DNA of 64,000 nucleotides from an uncultured Bacteroidales bacterium (GTDB lineage Bacteria > Bacteroidota > Bacteroidia > Bacteroidales > UBA932), in NCBI GenBank assembly GCA_900317925.1, contig ONIQ01000005.1:1-64000 (forward strand), in the 5' to 3' direction. This document shows, piece by piece, positions 44,039 through 52,222 of the stretch. How positions within the stretch are numbered: position 1 is the first letter of the stretch; each line of letters opens with the position of its first letter. The translations under genes and the position numbers were made by a program. The notes under the pieces were generated by a model. The model saw only the letters and a program-made list of their open reading frames with translations, was not told the origin of the DNA and searched no databases.

Positions 44039-44908
44039 TTATTTGTTATATTTCCGGTTGAACTTGCGGGCGTATTTGGGGTCGAAGGCCATGTTCAGCG
44101 CATGGGCGAGCCGGTAGCCGGCGTTGCGAAGCTGGGTACGGGTCAACTCTACATGGTCCCGTTGCCAGAGACCGTTCAGCTGGTCGCCTTCGGATACGCC
44201 GTCCAGCCGGACGCTTTCGCATTTATCGGCATTGTCCTTTCCCCAGTCGTAGGGGGTCCCTTTCACGATTTCGGCCATCTGTGCGGGGGTGCAGTCATCG
44301 CAGATCTCGGCAATGTCCGAGAAACTGTACGGCAGCGGGCTTACCACCATATAATAGTCCCAGACCTTGTGGTAGTTGGTCTCTTCTCCGATGAAGGAAA
44401 CGTCGAATTTGCCGATATCCCTGTGTCGGGCGGCATAGCGGATGTGACCGGGACAATGCATGTCTCCCAGCAGATGGACCGCCATTACCAGGGCCTTCCA
44501 CTGGATGCTGTCCGGGAAGTCCTGCGCATGGCCCAGGTCCTGGAGGCAATGGTCGGCGAAATAGACGCAATTTGTCAGGCCGCGGCCGGTCTTGGGGTGC
44601 TTCAGCACCGGGAAGGGCCGGTTGTTTTCGTCCACTTCAAAGGTGTGGGCATGGGGTACGCCCTGCGCCCATTCTGGGCGGAAGGTTTCGTCCACGTAGG
44701 AGCGATAATCATCGCAGTAGGAAGCGAGTCCCATCATGGTCTGTCCGTGCAGGATCTCGTTCACTTTCTCGCGAGAGGTTTTGGTCAGGTGGTTCTGGGC
44801 GATCTTGGCCACGGTTGCATGGCCCATGCGGCCCCATCCGGCTGCACCCGGGGCGATGATGGCCGCGCAAACCAGGACCGCGGCAGTCCGTAAAAGGCGA
44901 TGAAGCAT
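44039..44908 (-). CDS. S1/P1 family nuclease, exported
   Basis: 289 residues from the ATG at 44908. The signal peptide ends before WGRMGHATVAKIA, so the mature protein begins with the Trp whose amino group binds zinc in S1/P1 nucleases. Other ligands are seen: an Asp in YCDDYRSY, His in PHAHTFEV, the His/Asp/His set in AVHLLGDMHCPGH, and His/Asp in NYHKVWDYY. It is a trinuclear zinc enzyme cleaving single-stranded DNA/RNA and removing 3'-phosphates, probably for nutrient scavenging in the periplasm. The in-frame start at 45001 adds a region without family similarity. Confidence 0.92.
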   Translation of the reverse strand: MLHRLLRTAAVLVCAAIIAPGAAGWGRMGHATVAKIAQNHLTKTSREKVNEILHGQTMMGLASYCDDYRSYVDETFRPEWAQGVPHAHTFEVDENNRPFPVLKHPKTGRGLTNCVYFADHCLQDLGHAQDFPDSIQWKALVMAVHLLGDMHCPGHIRYAARHRDIGKFDVSFIGEETNYHKVWDYYMVVSPLPYSFSDIAEICDDCTPAQMAEIVKGTPYDWGKDNADKCESVRLDGVSEGDQLNGLWQRDHVELTRTQLRNAGYRLAHALNMAFDPKYARKFNRKYNK

Positions 44909-45021
44909 AGTTGGATAATTATGGTGAGCGAAGATAACAAAAATCCGGCAAAACCGCCACTCCCGCCGGCAAATCTTGGCACAGAAGTCCGGGGATGACA
45001 TGAAAACGATTGCAAAGGAGG

Positions 45022-46344
45022 CTATAGCTCGGCAATGATTTCATCCGATACGAAGAAGTGATGCTCGGCGATGCGAATCGTTCCCTCCGGTCCCTTTTCC
45101 AGGGCTCCGGCGGCCAGCAGCCGTTCCAGGGCCTGCCTGTCGCAATGCTCGTGCAGCCAGCTTTCCGGCAGCCCCCTGCTGGTCCGCAGGCCCAGCATCA
45201 GGGTCTCTTCCTGCCGCTGTTCCGGGGTGAGCGTCTCCCGTCCCGCCTCTTTCCAGTTGACAGGCTCACAACTGTTCCAGGTCCGGACATTCACCGTCCC
45301 CTCTTCTTCGGGAGGCAAGGCGTAGGCCGAATGCGCGCCGGGCCCCAGGCCGAGGTAGGGGATGCGCCGCCAATAGGCGCTGTTGTGCACGGCCTCGAAG
45401 CCGGGCCGGGCAAAATTGGAGACCTCGTAATGGTGGAAGCCGGCCCGGGCCATCCGTTCGCACAGGCGGTCATACTGCCGCCGGCAAGCCTCTTCTGAAG
45501 CCTCGGTGTAGCGCCCTTTGGCAATCTGGTCGGCCAGGGCGCTGTCCTCTTCGATAGAAAGCTGGTAGGCCGAAAGGTGCTCCGGCTCCAGCGCAAGGGC
45601 TTGATCCAGCGTGGCTTCCCATTGCGCGTCGGACAGCTGCGAAAGGCCGAAGATCAGGTCGATGCTCACATTCTGCACGCCCGCTTCCCGGAGGATGCGC
45701 ATCGCCTCCCGCGCCCGTGCGGCATCGTGCCGGCGATTCATCCACCGGAGGATGCCGTCATCGAAACTCTGCACCCCCATGCTGATCCGGTTTACGCCCA
45801 TCTCCAGCAGCCCCCGCACATAAGCTGCTCCCTTTTCCACCACATCTTCCGGATTCACCTCCACCGTAAACTCCTCGAAGGTCGGGCAACCACCCTCGGA
45901 GGAACATATTCCCTCTTTTTCTGAGACGACGAGGGAGGCGGGACGGCAGTTAACCCCGGCGGAGCATATCCCCTTGTTCTCAGCGACAACGAGGGAGGCG
46001 GGACGGCAGTTGACCCCGGCGGAGCATATTCCCACATTTTCAGTGACGACGGGGTCAACTGCCGTCCCACTGTTCGATAGCACACGTCGGAGATGGGAAA
46101 CGATGCGGCGCAGGGTGTTGGGGGGAAGGACGGAAGGGGTGCCGCCGCCGATATAGAGGGTGTTCACCGGGAGGCCGTTCGTTGCCACGAAGTCCGGCAG
46201 CCGCTCCTCAATCTCCCGGCAAACCCGCTCTGCATAGGCATCAAAAACCGGCTCCCCGCCGCCCTTGCGGCAGGGAACCGTCTCGGAATAGAACCCGCAG
46301 TACGTGCAGAAACTCCTGCAAAAGGGTACGTGCAGGTAAATCAT
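45022..46344 (-). CDS. hemW: HemW-type radical SAM protein with in-frame repeat insertion
   Basis: 440 residues. The Fe-S cluster Cys C9, C13 and C16 lie in PFCRSFCTYCGFYS, with GGGTPSVLP at 67-74, EVNPEDV near 162 and the HemW C-terminal domain. It is related to coproporphyrinogen dehydrogenase but acts as a haem chaperone in well-studied cases. Residues of about 92-154 are an extra segment absent from ordinary HemW proteins (about 380 residues). They contain 20-residue repeats (VVxENxGICSAGVNCRPASL) encoded by 60-bp tandem DNA repeats and a 19-bp inverted repeat. The frame is intact through it. It sits between the end of helix alpha and the strand FTVEVNP, likely in a surface loop. It lies 4 nt after the coiled-coil gene. 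Confidence 0.9.
   Translation of the reverse strand: MIYLHVPFCRSFCTYCGFYSETVPCRKGGGEPVFDAYAERVCREIEERLPDFVATNGLPVNTLYIGGGTPSVLPPNTLRRIVSHLRRVLSNSGTAVDPVVTENVGICSAGVNCRPASLVVAENKGICSAGVNCRPASLVVSEKEGICSSEGGCPTFEEFTVEVNPEDVVEKGAAYVRGLLEMGVNRISMGVQSFDDGILRWMNRRHDAARAREAMRILREAGVQNVSIDLIFGLSQLSDAQWEATLDQALALEPEHLSAYQLSIEEDSALADQIAKGRYTEASEEACRRQYDRLCERMARAGFHHYEVSNFARPGFEAVHNSAYWRRIPYLGLGPGAHSAYALPPEEEGTVNVRTWNSCEPVNWKEAGRETLTPEQRQEETLMLGLRTSRGLPESWLHEHCDRQALERLLAAGALEKGPEGTIRIAEHHFFVSDEIIAEL
45890..46069. repeat. Hairpin repeat element inside hemW, three loop copies
   Basis: Three loop cores follow at exact 60-bp steps (starting near 45901, 45961 and 46021). Each has GGAGCATATTCCC (small variations), then TTTTC, then GACGA. 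The last core is bounded by a perfect inverted repeat, 46000-46018 against 46050-46068 (19 bp, GGGACGGCAGTTGACCCCG). The first core is bounded by CCACCCTCG (45890-45898) and CGAGGGAGG (45930-45938), 8 of 9 complementary. The first two cores carry the same arm in direct orientation, so the 60-bp unit probably arose by tandem duplication. Total length is 180 bp, or 60 codons. The same loop core occurs in the U32 gene at 53467-53611. Confidence 0.88.
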
Positions 46345-46348
46345 GTCC

Positions 46349-47257
46349 CTAGCGGAGCATCAGCTCGGAGCGGCCCAGCAGGCCCTGCTCCGTATAAGCC
46401 TCAACCGTATAAATGCCCTTCGTAAAGGACGGGATATCGTTCAGATAGATGCTCAGTTCCACTTCCTTTCCCTCGTAATCCACCTCGCGGGAAGCCGATG
46501 CCAGCAACGCTTCGCCACCGCAGTTGAAAGAGGTCTGGACGCTGTTGGTCAGCAGGATGCCTTCGGGATCCTTCACGCGGATATACACCCGAACGGGACC
46601 CTTCGGCGCCAGGTCGTTCTCTACCAGGCTCAGCGTGGTCAGCAGGCGGGCTACCCGGCTGCTACGGTCGGTCACCTTGTCGGAATGGTTGTACGCCTGC
46701 ATGCTCAGGCCGCGGGCCTTGATGACGGAACCGGCGGCCACCTGTCCGGCGAGGCTCTCGACCTGCTTGTTCAGCTCTTCGTTCGCGGCCTTGCTGGCAG
46801 CGGCGTCGCGACGAGCCTCGGCCGCCTCGGCGGTCAGCTTGTGGTTGAGCGTGTTCAGCGAATCAATCTGGACAATGTAGTTACGCATGATGGAACGCAG
46901 GGTCCCCAGTTCCTTCTCATACTGGCGCATCTTGGCGCGGTTGGTGGCGTCGGTCTTCTTGATGCGGTCGATGAGCTGTGCCACTTCCTCGCGGGAGGAG
47001 TCCAGTTGCGAGTTGATGGTGTCGTAATCGGAGCTCAGGGTGGCGTAATCGTTCTGCAGGGCGACCATCTGCTCGGTCAGTTCCTGCTTTTCTACGTTCA
47101 AATCACTGATCAGCTGCGATTTCTGGTACCAGATATACAGCAGCGAACCGGCCAGGACCAGGGCGATTACCGCAAGAATCCAGGTAGTCGTCTTCAAGCC
47201 GGAGTTTTTCTTTTCACTTTCTTGGCGCGCAATGCGCTCCAGCGGATCTTCAGTCAT
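46349..47257 (-). CDS. Membrane-anchored coiled-coil protein of unknown function
   Basis: 302 residues. A short cytoplasmic start, one transmembrane helix at about residues 25-43 (TWILAVIALVLAGSLLYIWY), a long coiled coil from about 48 to 175, and a C-terminal beta-rich domain (VRVYIRVKDPEGILL, GIYTVEAYTEQGLLGRSELMLR). The topology suggests a periplasmic coiled coil with an Ig-like head. I recognise the layout as a conserved Bacteroidota hypothetical but cannot assign a role. It is cotranscribed with the DUF2007 gene (20 nt) and hemW (4 nt). Confidence 0.82.
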   Translation of the reverse strand: MTEDPLERIARQESEKKNSGLKTTTWILAVIALVLAGSLLYIWYQKSQLISDLNVEKQELTEQMVALQNDYATLSSDYDTINSQLDSSREEVAQLIDRIKKTDATNRAKMRQYEKELGTLRSIMRNYIVQIDSLNTLNHKLTAEAAEARRDAAASKAANEELNKQVESLAGQVAAGSVIKARGLSMQAYNHSDKVTDRSSRVARLLTTLSLVENDLAPKGPVRVYIRVKDPEGILLTNSVQTSFNCGGEALLASASREVDYEGKEVELSIYLNDIPSFTKGIYTVEAYTEQGLLGRSELMLR

Positions 47258-47277
47258 AATGGTATCGTATTAATGGT

Positions 47278-47484
47278 TTAGTCTTTCTGGTTGATCAGGG
47301 CCATGGCCTGGTCGTAATCTTCCGGATTCACTTTCACTTCCAGCTCATCGATGTAATTGAGCGAGATGTACGAGGAATTCTCGCCGAAAACGGCGGCCGG
47401 AATGCCGTTCTCATTCAGCATGCCTGCGCAGATGTGGGCGCTCATGGCGTCCCGGTAACGCGCAACGGTTTTCAAGGTATTCAT
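47278..47484 (-). CDS. DUF2007 domain protein
   Basis: 68 residues making one small alpha/beta domain: TVARYRDAMSAHICAGMLNENGIPAAVFGEN, then VKVNPEDYDQAMALI. This is the DUF2007 (putative signal-transducing protein) pattern, a ferredoxin-like fold related to PII/GlnB shapes. There is no signal peptide. It overlaps the upstream membrane-protein gene by 4 nt (ATGA). Function unknown. Confidence 0.85.
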   Translation of the reverse strand: MNTLKTVARYRDAMSAHICAGMLNENGIPAAVFGENSSYISLNYIDELEVKVNPEDYDQAMALINQKD

Positions 47485-47969
47485 AAGGAGGATGAGTGTT
47501 TAACAAATTGATATTCAATAGCATGTACCAAGCGGACCACATCTTTGGTGAGGCCCTCCAGGGAAAAGCCGGACGGAGTCCGGGTAATGGTGATGCGGTC
47601 TTCGTCCATGCGGGACAGCCGGTTCACCAGGTTGCGCAGGCGGAACGTCCGCACGGAACCGTCCTCTTTCTCCAGCCGGTATCCGCGGTTCTGCATCAGT
47701 TCTATCAGCCGGTCCCGTTCGCCGCTTTCACCGTCGGATGCCTGCCCTTCGGGCAAAAGGGCGTCCTTTGTCGTATAGCCGAAGCGGGGATAGATGGCCG
47801 CTACGATGGCAAAGAGAAGCAGGATCTGGCCTACCGACGTCCAGCCGCCCCGGAACAGGGTCTGCACATTGGCTTCCGTCACATGCAGCAGCACCAGTGC
47901 CGTCAGGATGACCGTCAGCAGGATACAATAATAAAAGAAGGACTTGATTGCGCGTCGAAGGTATGTCAT
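47481..47969 (-). CDS. Two-helix membrane protein of unknown function
   Basis: 162 residues. Two transmembrane helices (about residues 11-30 and 44-61) are followed by a charged soluble domain of 90 residues with the pattern RLIELMQNRGYRLEKEDG and ITITRTPSGFSLEG. I do not recognise a catalytic motif. A TATCTTTG -7 box at 47991-47984 precedes it, so the coiled-coil/hemW group may also be transcribed from here, independent of the M16-DUF3109 pair. Confidence 0.78.
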   Translation of the reverse strand: MTYLRRAIKSFFYYCILLTVILTALVLLHVTEANVQTLFRGGWTSVGQILLLFAIVAAIYPRFGYTTKDALLPEGQASDGESGERDRLIELMQNRGYRLEKEDGSVRTFRLRNLVNRLSRMDEDRITITRTPSGFSLEGLTKDVVRLVHAIEYQFVKHSSSL

Positions 47970-47983
47970 GGCCGTATTTTTCG

Positions 47984-47991
47984 CAAAGATA
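47984..47991 (-). promoter_or_regulatory. -7 element (TATCTTTG) upstream of the small membrane protein
   Basis: An exact TAnnTTTG in the 26-nt gap between the DUF3109 gene and the next gene. Predicted initiation near 47977, 8 nt before the ATG. Confidence 0.45.
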
Positions 47992-47995
47992 ACAA

Positions 47996-48604
47996 TTATT
48001 TCTGGTTGATTACATGTTCCGCGGCGGCACAGAGGGCGTCGTAAAAGTCGGAGCCAAAGGCGTCGGTAAGGGGCTCGCGCAGGAATTGATACACGCGGAC
48101 GCCTTCTCGCCGGCCTTTTTCAAAAGCGTCGTGGCAGATGGCCCATCGGTGCAGGTTGAGGGCCTTCCCGCCGCCGGTCAGCTTGGTGACGCGGATGGGG
48201 TAAAGGCGGCAGGAGATGGGCTTGCGCCATGCACAGCTCCCGTCAAAATAACACCGTTCGATGGTGCAAAAACAGTTTCCGTTCCCTTCGAATCCGGTGT
48301 AGGCGCACTCCTCTTTCCCGGGTGTCCCTTTGACCACCGGTGTCACCAGGTCGCCGTCCCGGTCCACTTCGAAAAACCCCGCCGCTTCGGCAGCCGCCTT
48401 TCCGGCGGCAGGCATGAGGGCGGAATAAACCGGATACCAGCGTTCCAGTTCATCCAGTTCAGAGGCTTCCAACGGTGCTCCGCTGTCCCCGATGACGCAG
48501 CAGCAACCCTTGCAGCGCCCGTAGTCGCAGGCGAAATACTCCAGCACCACATCCTCGGAAACCAGGATGTCACCAATCTGGATAATGGTCCCGAACGCAC
48601 TCAT
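47996..48604 (-). CDS. DUF3109 family cysteine-rich protein
   Basis: 202 residues with the DUF3109 Cys pattern: CDYGRCKGCCCVIGDSGAPL near the N-terminus, then CAYTGFEGNGNCFCTIERCYFDGSC and KPISCRLYPIRV. The clusters resemble Fe-S or zinc sites of YkgJ-like proteins. It is cytoplasmic. The family is conserved in Bacteroidota; its biochemical role is not known to me. It overlaps the stop of the M16-like gene by 4 nt. Confidence 0.9.
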   Translation of the reverse strand: MSAFGTIIQIGDILVSEDVVLEYFACDYGRCKGCCCVIGDSGAPLEASELDELERWYPVYSALMPAAGKAAAEAAGFFEVDRDGDLVTPVVKGTPGKEECAYTGFEGNGNCFCTIERCYFDGSCAWRKPISCRLYPIRVTKLTGGGKALNLHRWAICHDAFEKGRREGVRVYQFLREPLTDAFGSDFYDALCAAAEHVINQK

Positions 48605-51180
48605 TCTACTACATATTCAATGTTACACCCTTTGCGGAGAGCCTGCAGGATGGCCTGTACCTCTTCTGCGCTGATGGCATTGATCCGCTCGCGGTAGCGG
48701 GTCACCATATCTTTCCCCTCCGAATACCGCAGCAACAGGGACTGCTCCACAAAGTCCGGCCGGGGGATCAGGGAGAGGAAGTAATTGTTCAGCAGGTCCT
48801 TATACGTAGAGAGCTCCTGTTTGGAAAGGGTCTTCCCGGTGGCCTCGCCCAGGGCCTTTCGCACCTGGTCCAGCACGGTGAGCGGAGTATCCGCAACCAT
48901 CCCGTCCGGGAGCCCGCGCGGGTCGGCCGCTTTGCAGCGGATCAGGATTTCCATCCGCTCCTGCGGATACAGCGATACGTCGTCCTGCATCTCTACGTAA
49001 AAGCCCGTATCGGCAAGTTCGCGTACGATGGACTTCCGCAAGAGGAAGCCGGCCATCTTGAAGGCCATGTATTTATCCGTGCTGAACGGAATGGCCGCGC
49101 TCATCAACACATTCACGCTGCCATCGTACACGTCTTCCAGGTCGTTGGAATTCACGACATAGGTCGATGTCCCCGTTCGCAGGGTCTGTTGGATCTTGGG
49201 ACGCGGGGCAAAGCCCGTTCCGGTGGTCCGGAAGGCGCCCAGCCATTTGACGAGCATTTTTTTCAGATACTCCTCGTTCAGGTCGCCGATGATGGTCAGC
49301 ACGCCGTCGTTCACCCGCAAGAACTGGTTGTTGAAATACAGTTCCGCCCGGTCGGGGAGGTTGTCACGCAGGGCTTTCACATCGCGCCAGGGCGAGTAGG
49401 GATAGTCCGGAAACATGATTCGGTCAATGGCGGTGCGGATGCCCTCGGTCTCGCCGCGCTGCCCCTCTTCGCGGACGGCTTCGCACAGTTTGTAATAGGC
49501 GAAGGCTTCCGGGTCGGGCTGGCGGACGTTGGCAACGGTGAGCAGGCTCCGCAACACCAGTTGCATCCGGTTGGACGGGGCGTTTCCGCTGATGCGCAAA
49601 TCGGACAGGGAGACCGTCGGTTTCATGGTGATGCCGTTGGAAGACAGCATCTTGCGGAAATCGTAGCAGGACTTGCCTCCTACGCGGGAAAGACCCAGGA
49701 GGTCTCCTACGAAGGCCCCTTCGCCACGGGAGAGGTCCGGCACGGAAGCATAGCCGCCGCGGATCATCAGCGAGTACCGGATGCGTCCCGGGGTGGGCAT
49801 CTGCCGGAAAACCACCTTCAGCCCGTTGGAGAACGTCCATATCTTGCCGCCCGAGATGGGCTCGGCCTGTTCGGATTTCAGTTTGACTTTCGGGGCGAAG
49901 GATACGAGCGACAGCGTATCGCCCCGGCTGGCGTGGAAATGCTCGTCCTCCGGGATGGCCGGATGTCTCCAGGCGGAATCAAAGGCGCTTTTCAGCTGGT
50001 CGTATCCGCCTTTATAGTCACCGATGCAGACCACCGACAGGTTCGCCTGCGGGTCCAGCAGGGCGCTGACGAAATTGTTGAAGAGGGACAGCTCCTTTTC
50101 GGCCGGGATCTGGCGATCGGCGAAGAAATCGATGACGGTCTTGGCCGGGGCGAGGTTGGACCCGTACAGGAAAGCCGCCTCGCACATGTCCACAAAGGAA
50201 GCGTTCTGGCTGTACCGGAGGGCGCCCAGGGACCCCAGGTTGGACGAGAAGGCGTCTTTCGCATCTTTGTATTCCTCCGGACTGGCTCCGTTCCGGTCCA
50301 GGGCCGCAAGGGTCTGGCCCAATACCCCGGCGGCGTCGGCAAGACAGTCTGCCTTCGTATGAAGCGTAATGGTATAATGCTCGTTCCCGGGACCTTCCGA
50401 ACTGCTTCGATAGACGTATTCGATGCCCGAAAGGGGGAGGTTCCGGGTTCTCATCTGTTCGCGGATGCGGTTCGTGAGGATGGTCCGGAGCAGGGAAGAA
50501 TACAGGCGCGAAACCAGCGGCTGCACGGTGTTCATGTTCTCTTCCGGCGTCCGCGGGAACTGGTACATGGCCGATACAAACGAGGTCCGCGACGGGATGT
50601 CCAGAAAGGTGAACATAGCGGAATCGGCCGGCTCCCACCGGTATTCGGCCGCCTTCGGCGAGGCGGATCGGGGCGATACCAGCATGGAGAACAGGGAGAT
50701 TTTCTGCAGCATGGCGTCCGGGTCGATATCGCCGCTCACCACCACCGCCTGCTCGTGGGCGTACATGTCGGCCATGTTGAACAGGAGCATCAGCGTGCTG
50801 TCCACCGCGCCGGAATCGCCCATCGGAATACGCTCGAACCGATACGTGGTGGCATCGGACGAGACCGTGACGAAGCCGTCGCGGGAATACCCGACTCCCT
50901 TGTCGGCCAGAAATTTATAGGGGGCGCGCTGCTGGAAATTGGGGATGCTGCGGAGCGGCAGGCGGGCGGCTTCCCGGTCGGAAGCGCCTTTCTGGATCAG
51001 GGCGAAATCGGCTGATCCTTTGTTGGTTGCGTTGGCTACCAGGTAGTAGGAAATGCCGTTTGGAAGCGCTCCGACGGTAATTTGGGAAGAGGTGGGAAGG
51101 GGGGTCAATTTCTGGGCTGGCATCATTATTGAAAGGAACAAGGATGCAGCACAGAGAAGGATATATCGGAGGTAACGCAT
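48601..51180 (-). CDS. M16 (insulinase)-like protein lacking the zinc motif
   Basis: 859 residues from the ATG at 51180, with a signal peptide (YILLCAASLFLSIMMPAQ). It has the four-module M16 layout: an N-terminal module (LPNGISYYLVAN, ATTYRFERIPM), a peptidase-like second module, a repeat beginning KIWTFSNGLKVVFRQ, and a C-terminal module with TIIGDLNEEYLKKML. The HxxEH zinc motif is absent in both halves: where it should stand the sequence reads NFQQRAPYKFLADKG and GEGAFVGDLLG. It may therefore be a non-catalytic partner, as in heterodimeric M16 enzymes, though no active partner gene is nearby. The start at 51195 overlaps the likely transcription start. Confidence 0.83.
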   Translation of the reverse strand: MRYLRYILLCAASLFLSIMMPAQKLTPLPTSSQITVGALPNGISYYLVANATNKGSADFALIQKGASDREAARLPLRSIPNFQQRAPYKFLADKGVGYSRDGFVTVSSDATTYRFERIPMGDSGAVDSTLMLLFNMADMYAHEQAVVVSGDIDPDAMLQKISLFSMLVSPRSASPKAAEYRWEPADSAMFTFLDIPSRTSFVSAMYQFPRTPEENMNTVQPLVSRLYSSLLRTILTNRIREQMRTRNLPLSGIEYVYRSSSEGPGNEHYTITLHTKADCLADAAGVLGQTLAALDRNGASPEEYKDAKDAFSSNLGSLGALRYSQNASFVDMCEAAFLYGSNLAPAKTVIDFFADRQIPAEKELSLFNNFVSALLDPQANLSVVCIGDYKGGYDQLKSAFDSAWRHPAIPEDEHFHASRGDTLSLVSFAPKVKLKSEQAEPISGGKIWTFSNGLKVVFRQMPTPGRIRYSLMIRGGYASVPDLSRGEGAFVGDLLGLSRVGGKSCYDFRKMLSSNGITMKPTVSLSDLRISGNAPSNRMQLVLRSLLTVANVRQPDPEAFAYYKLCEAVREEGQRGETEGIRTAIDRIMFPDYPYSPWRDVKALRDNLPDRAELYFNNQFLRVNDGVLTIIGDLNEEYLKKMLVKWLGAFRTTGTGFAPRPKIQQTLRTGTSTYVVNSNDLEDVYDGSVNVLMSAAIPFSTDKYMAFKMAGFLLRKSIVRELADTGFYVEMQDDVSLYPQERMEILIRCKAADPRGLPDGMVADTPLTVLDQVRKALGEATGKTLSKQELSTYKDLLNNYFLSLIPRPDFVEQSLLLRYSEGKDMVTRYRERINAISAEEVQAILQALRKGCNIEYVVE

Positions 51181-51200
51181 AAATTTACGATTCAATCATG

Positions 51201-51230
51201 CAAAATTAAAAAGAAAAATCACTATTTTTG
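51201..51230. promoter_or_regulatory. Divergent -7 elements for the M16-like and TPR genes
   Basis: The minus strand has TAATTTTG at 51208-51201, about 20 nt before the M16-like ATG. The plus strand has TATTTTTG at 51223-51230, leading to initiation near 51237. The two face away from each other 14 nt apart. No good TTTG elements are seen. Confidence 0.55.
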
Positions 51231-51271
51231 TGGTTCGATAAAAGAAAATGTTAAACACCAAGTTATACGCA

Positions 51272-52222
51272 ATGATGAAAAAAATGATTCTTGTACTGGC
51301 AACAGCTCTTCTGTCTGCCGGTATCATGTCCGCTCAGGACCTGGCTCAGGCAACTGAATTGTACAACAACGGTGCCAATGCGCTGACCACGGGCGACAAA
51401 GTGTCGGCTTTGGAGTATTTCCAGAAAGCCTACGAAATGGGCAAGGCTATCGGAGACGAGGCCGATGAATTGGTGAAGAACTGCAAGCAGGCCATTCCGA
51501 CGGTGATGCTTTCCATTGCAAAGGAATTGTCCAACAATCAAGAGTATGACAAGGCGCTTGAGCAAATCCAGGCAGCCATCACGGTGGCGAAGGATTTCGC
51601 TGTCAGCGAGGTCGAGGAAGAGGCAACTTCCCTGCTTCCCCAGATTGAACTGATGAAAGATATGGACGCCGCGAACGATGCTTTTAACGCCAAGGATCTG
51701 ACGGGCGCCGCCGCATTGTACAACAAGGTTTTGGAGGCTGATCCGTCCAACGGCCCCGCTTCCATCCGCCTGGTGCAGTGCCTGGCCAATTCCGGCCAGA
51801 TCGAAGAGGCCAAGAAGGCCCTTTCCGTCGCCGAGGCCAACGGCCAGGGCGAGAATGCCAAGAAGGTGATTGGCGGCGCGCTGCTGAAGGTTGCGGCCAG
51901 CGATCTGAAAGAAAAGAAGTTCGCCGAGGCTTTGGCAAACGCTGTTCAGGTGAACGACTATACGGAAAATGCCCAGGCTTTCCTGGTGGCCGGCCAGGCT
52001 TCCCAGCAGCTGAAGAAGAACGCCGACGCCATCAAGTACTTTGAGCAGTACCTGGAAGCGGCTCCGAACGCCAAGAATGCCAATGCCATTACCTTCACGT
52101 TGGGTGCCCTCTATCAGGGTGCCAACAACAAGACCAAGGCTCTCGAGAACTACAAGAAGGTGGTCAACGATCCCAAGTGGGGCGTCCAGGCCAAGCAGAT
52201 GATCGACGCCCTCAGCAAATAA
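51272..52222 (+). CDS. Exported tetratricopeptide-repeat protein
   Basis: 316 residues from the ATG at 51272 (MMKKMILVLATALLSAGIMSAQ, a good signal peptide); an ATG at 51248 would add eight residues before it. The remainder is helical TPR-like repeats: ATELYNNGANALTTGDKVSALEYFQKAYEMG, NNQEYDKALEQIQAAITVA, FNAKDLTGAAALYNKVLEADPSN and so on to the end. It is probably a periplasmic scaffold or assembly protein. Its TAA overlaps the ATG of the U32 gene by one base, so they are coexpressed, though the link in function is not obvious. Confidence 0.85.
   Translation: MMKKMILVLATALLSAGIMSAQDLAQATELYNNGANALTTGDKVSALEYFQKAYEMGKAIGDEADELVKNCKQAIPTVMLSIAKELSNNQEYDKALEQIQAAITVAKDFAVSEVEEEATSLLPQIELMKDMDAANDAFNAKDLTGAAALYNKVLEADPSNGPASIRLVQCLANSGQIEEAKKALSVAEANGQGENAKKVIGGALLKVAASDLKEKKFAEALANAVQVNDYTENAQAFLVAGQASQQLKKNADAIKYFEQYLEAAPNAKNANAITFTLGALYQGANNKTKALENYKKVVNDPKWGVQAKQMIDALSK

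Noticed and set aside
45901..46069. CRISPR-like interpretation of the 60-bp spaced repeats in hemW
   Set aside because: The spaced parts are themselves near-identical (tandem duplication), there are no unique spacers or cas genes, and the array is inside an intact coding frame.
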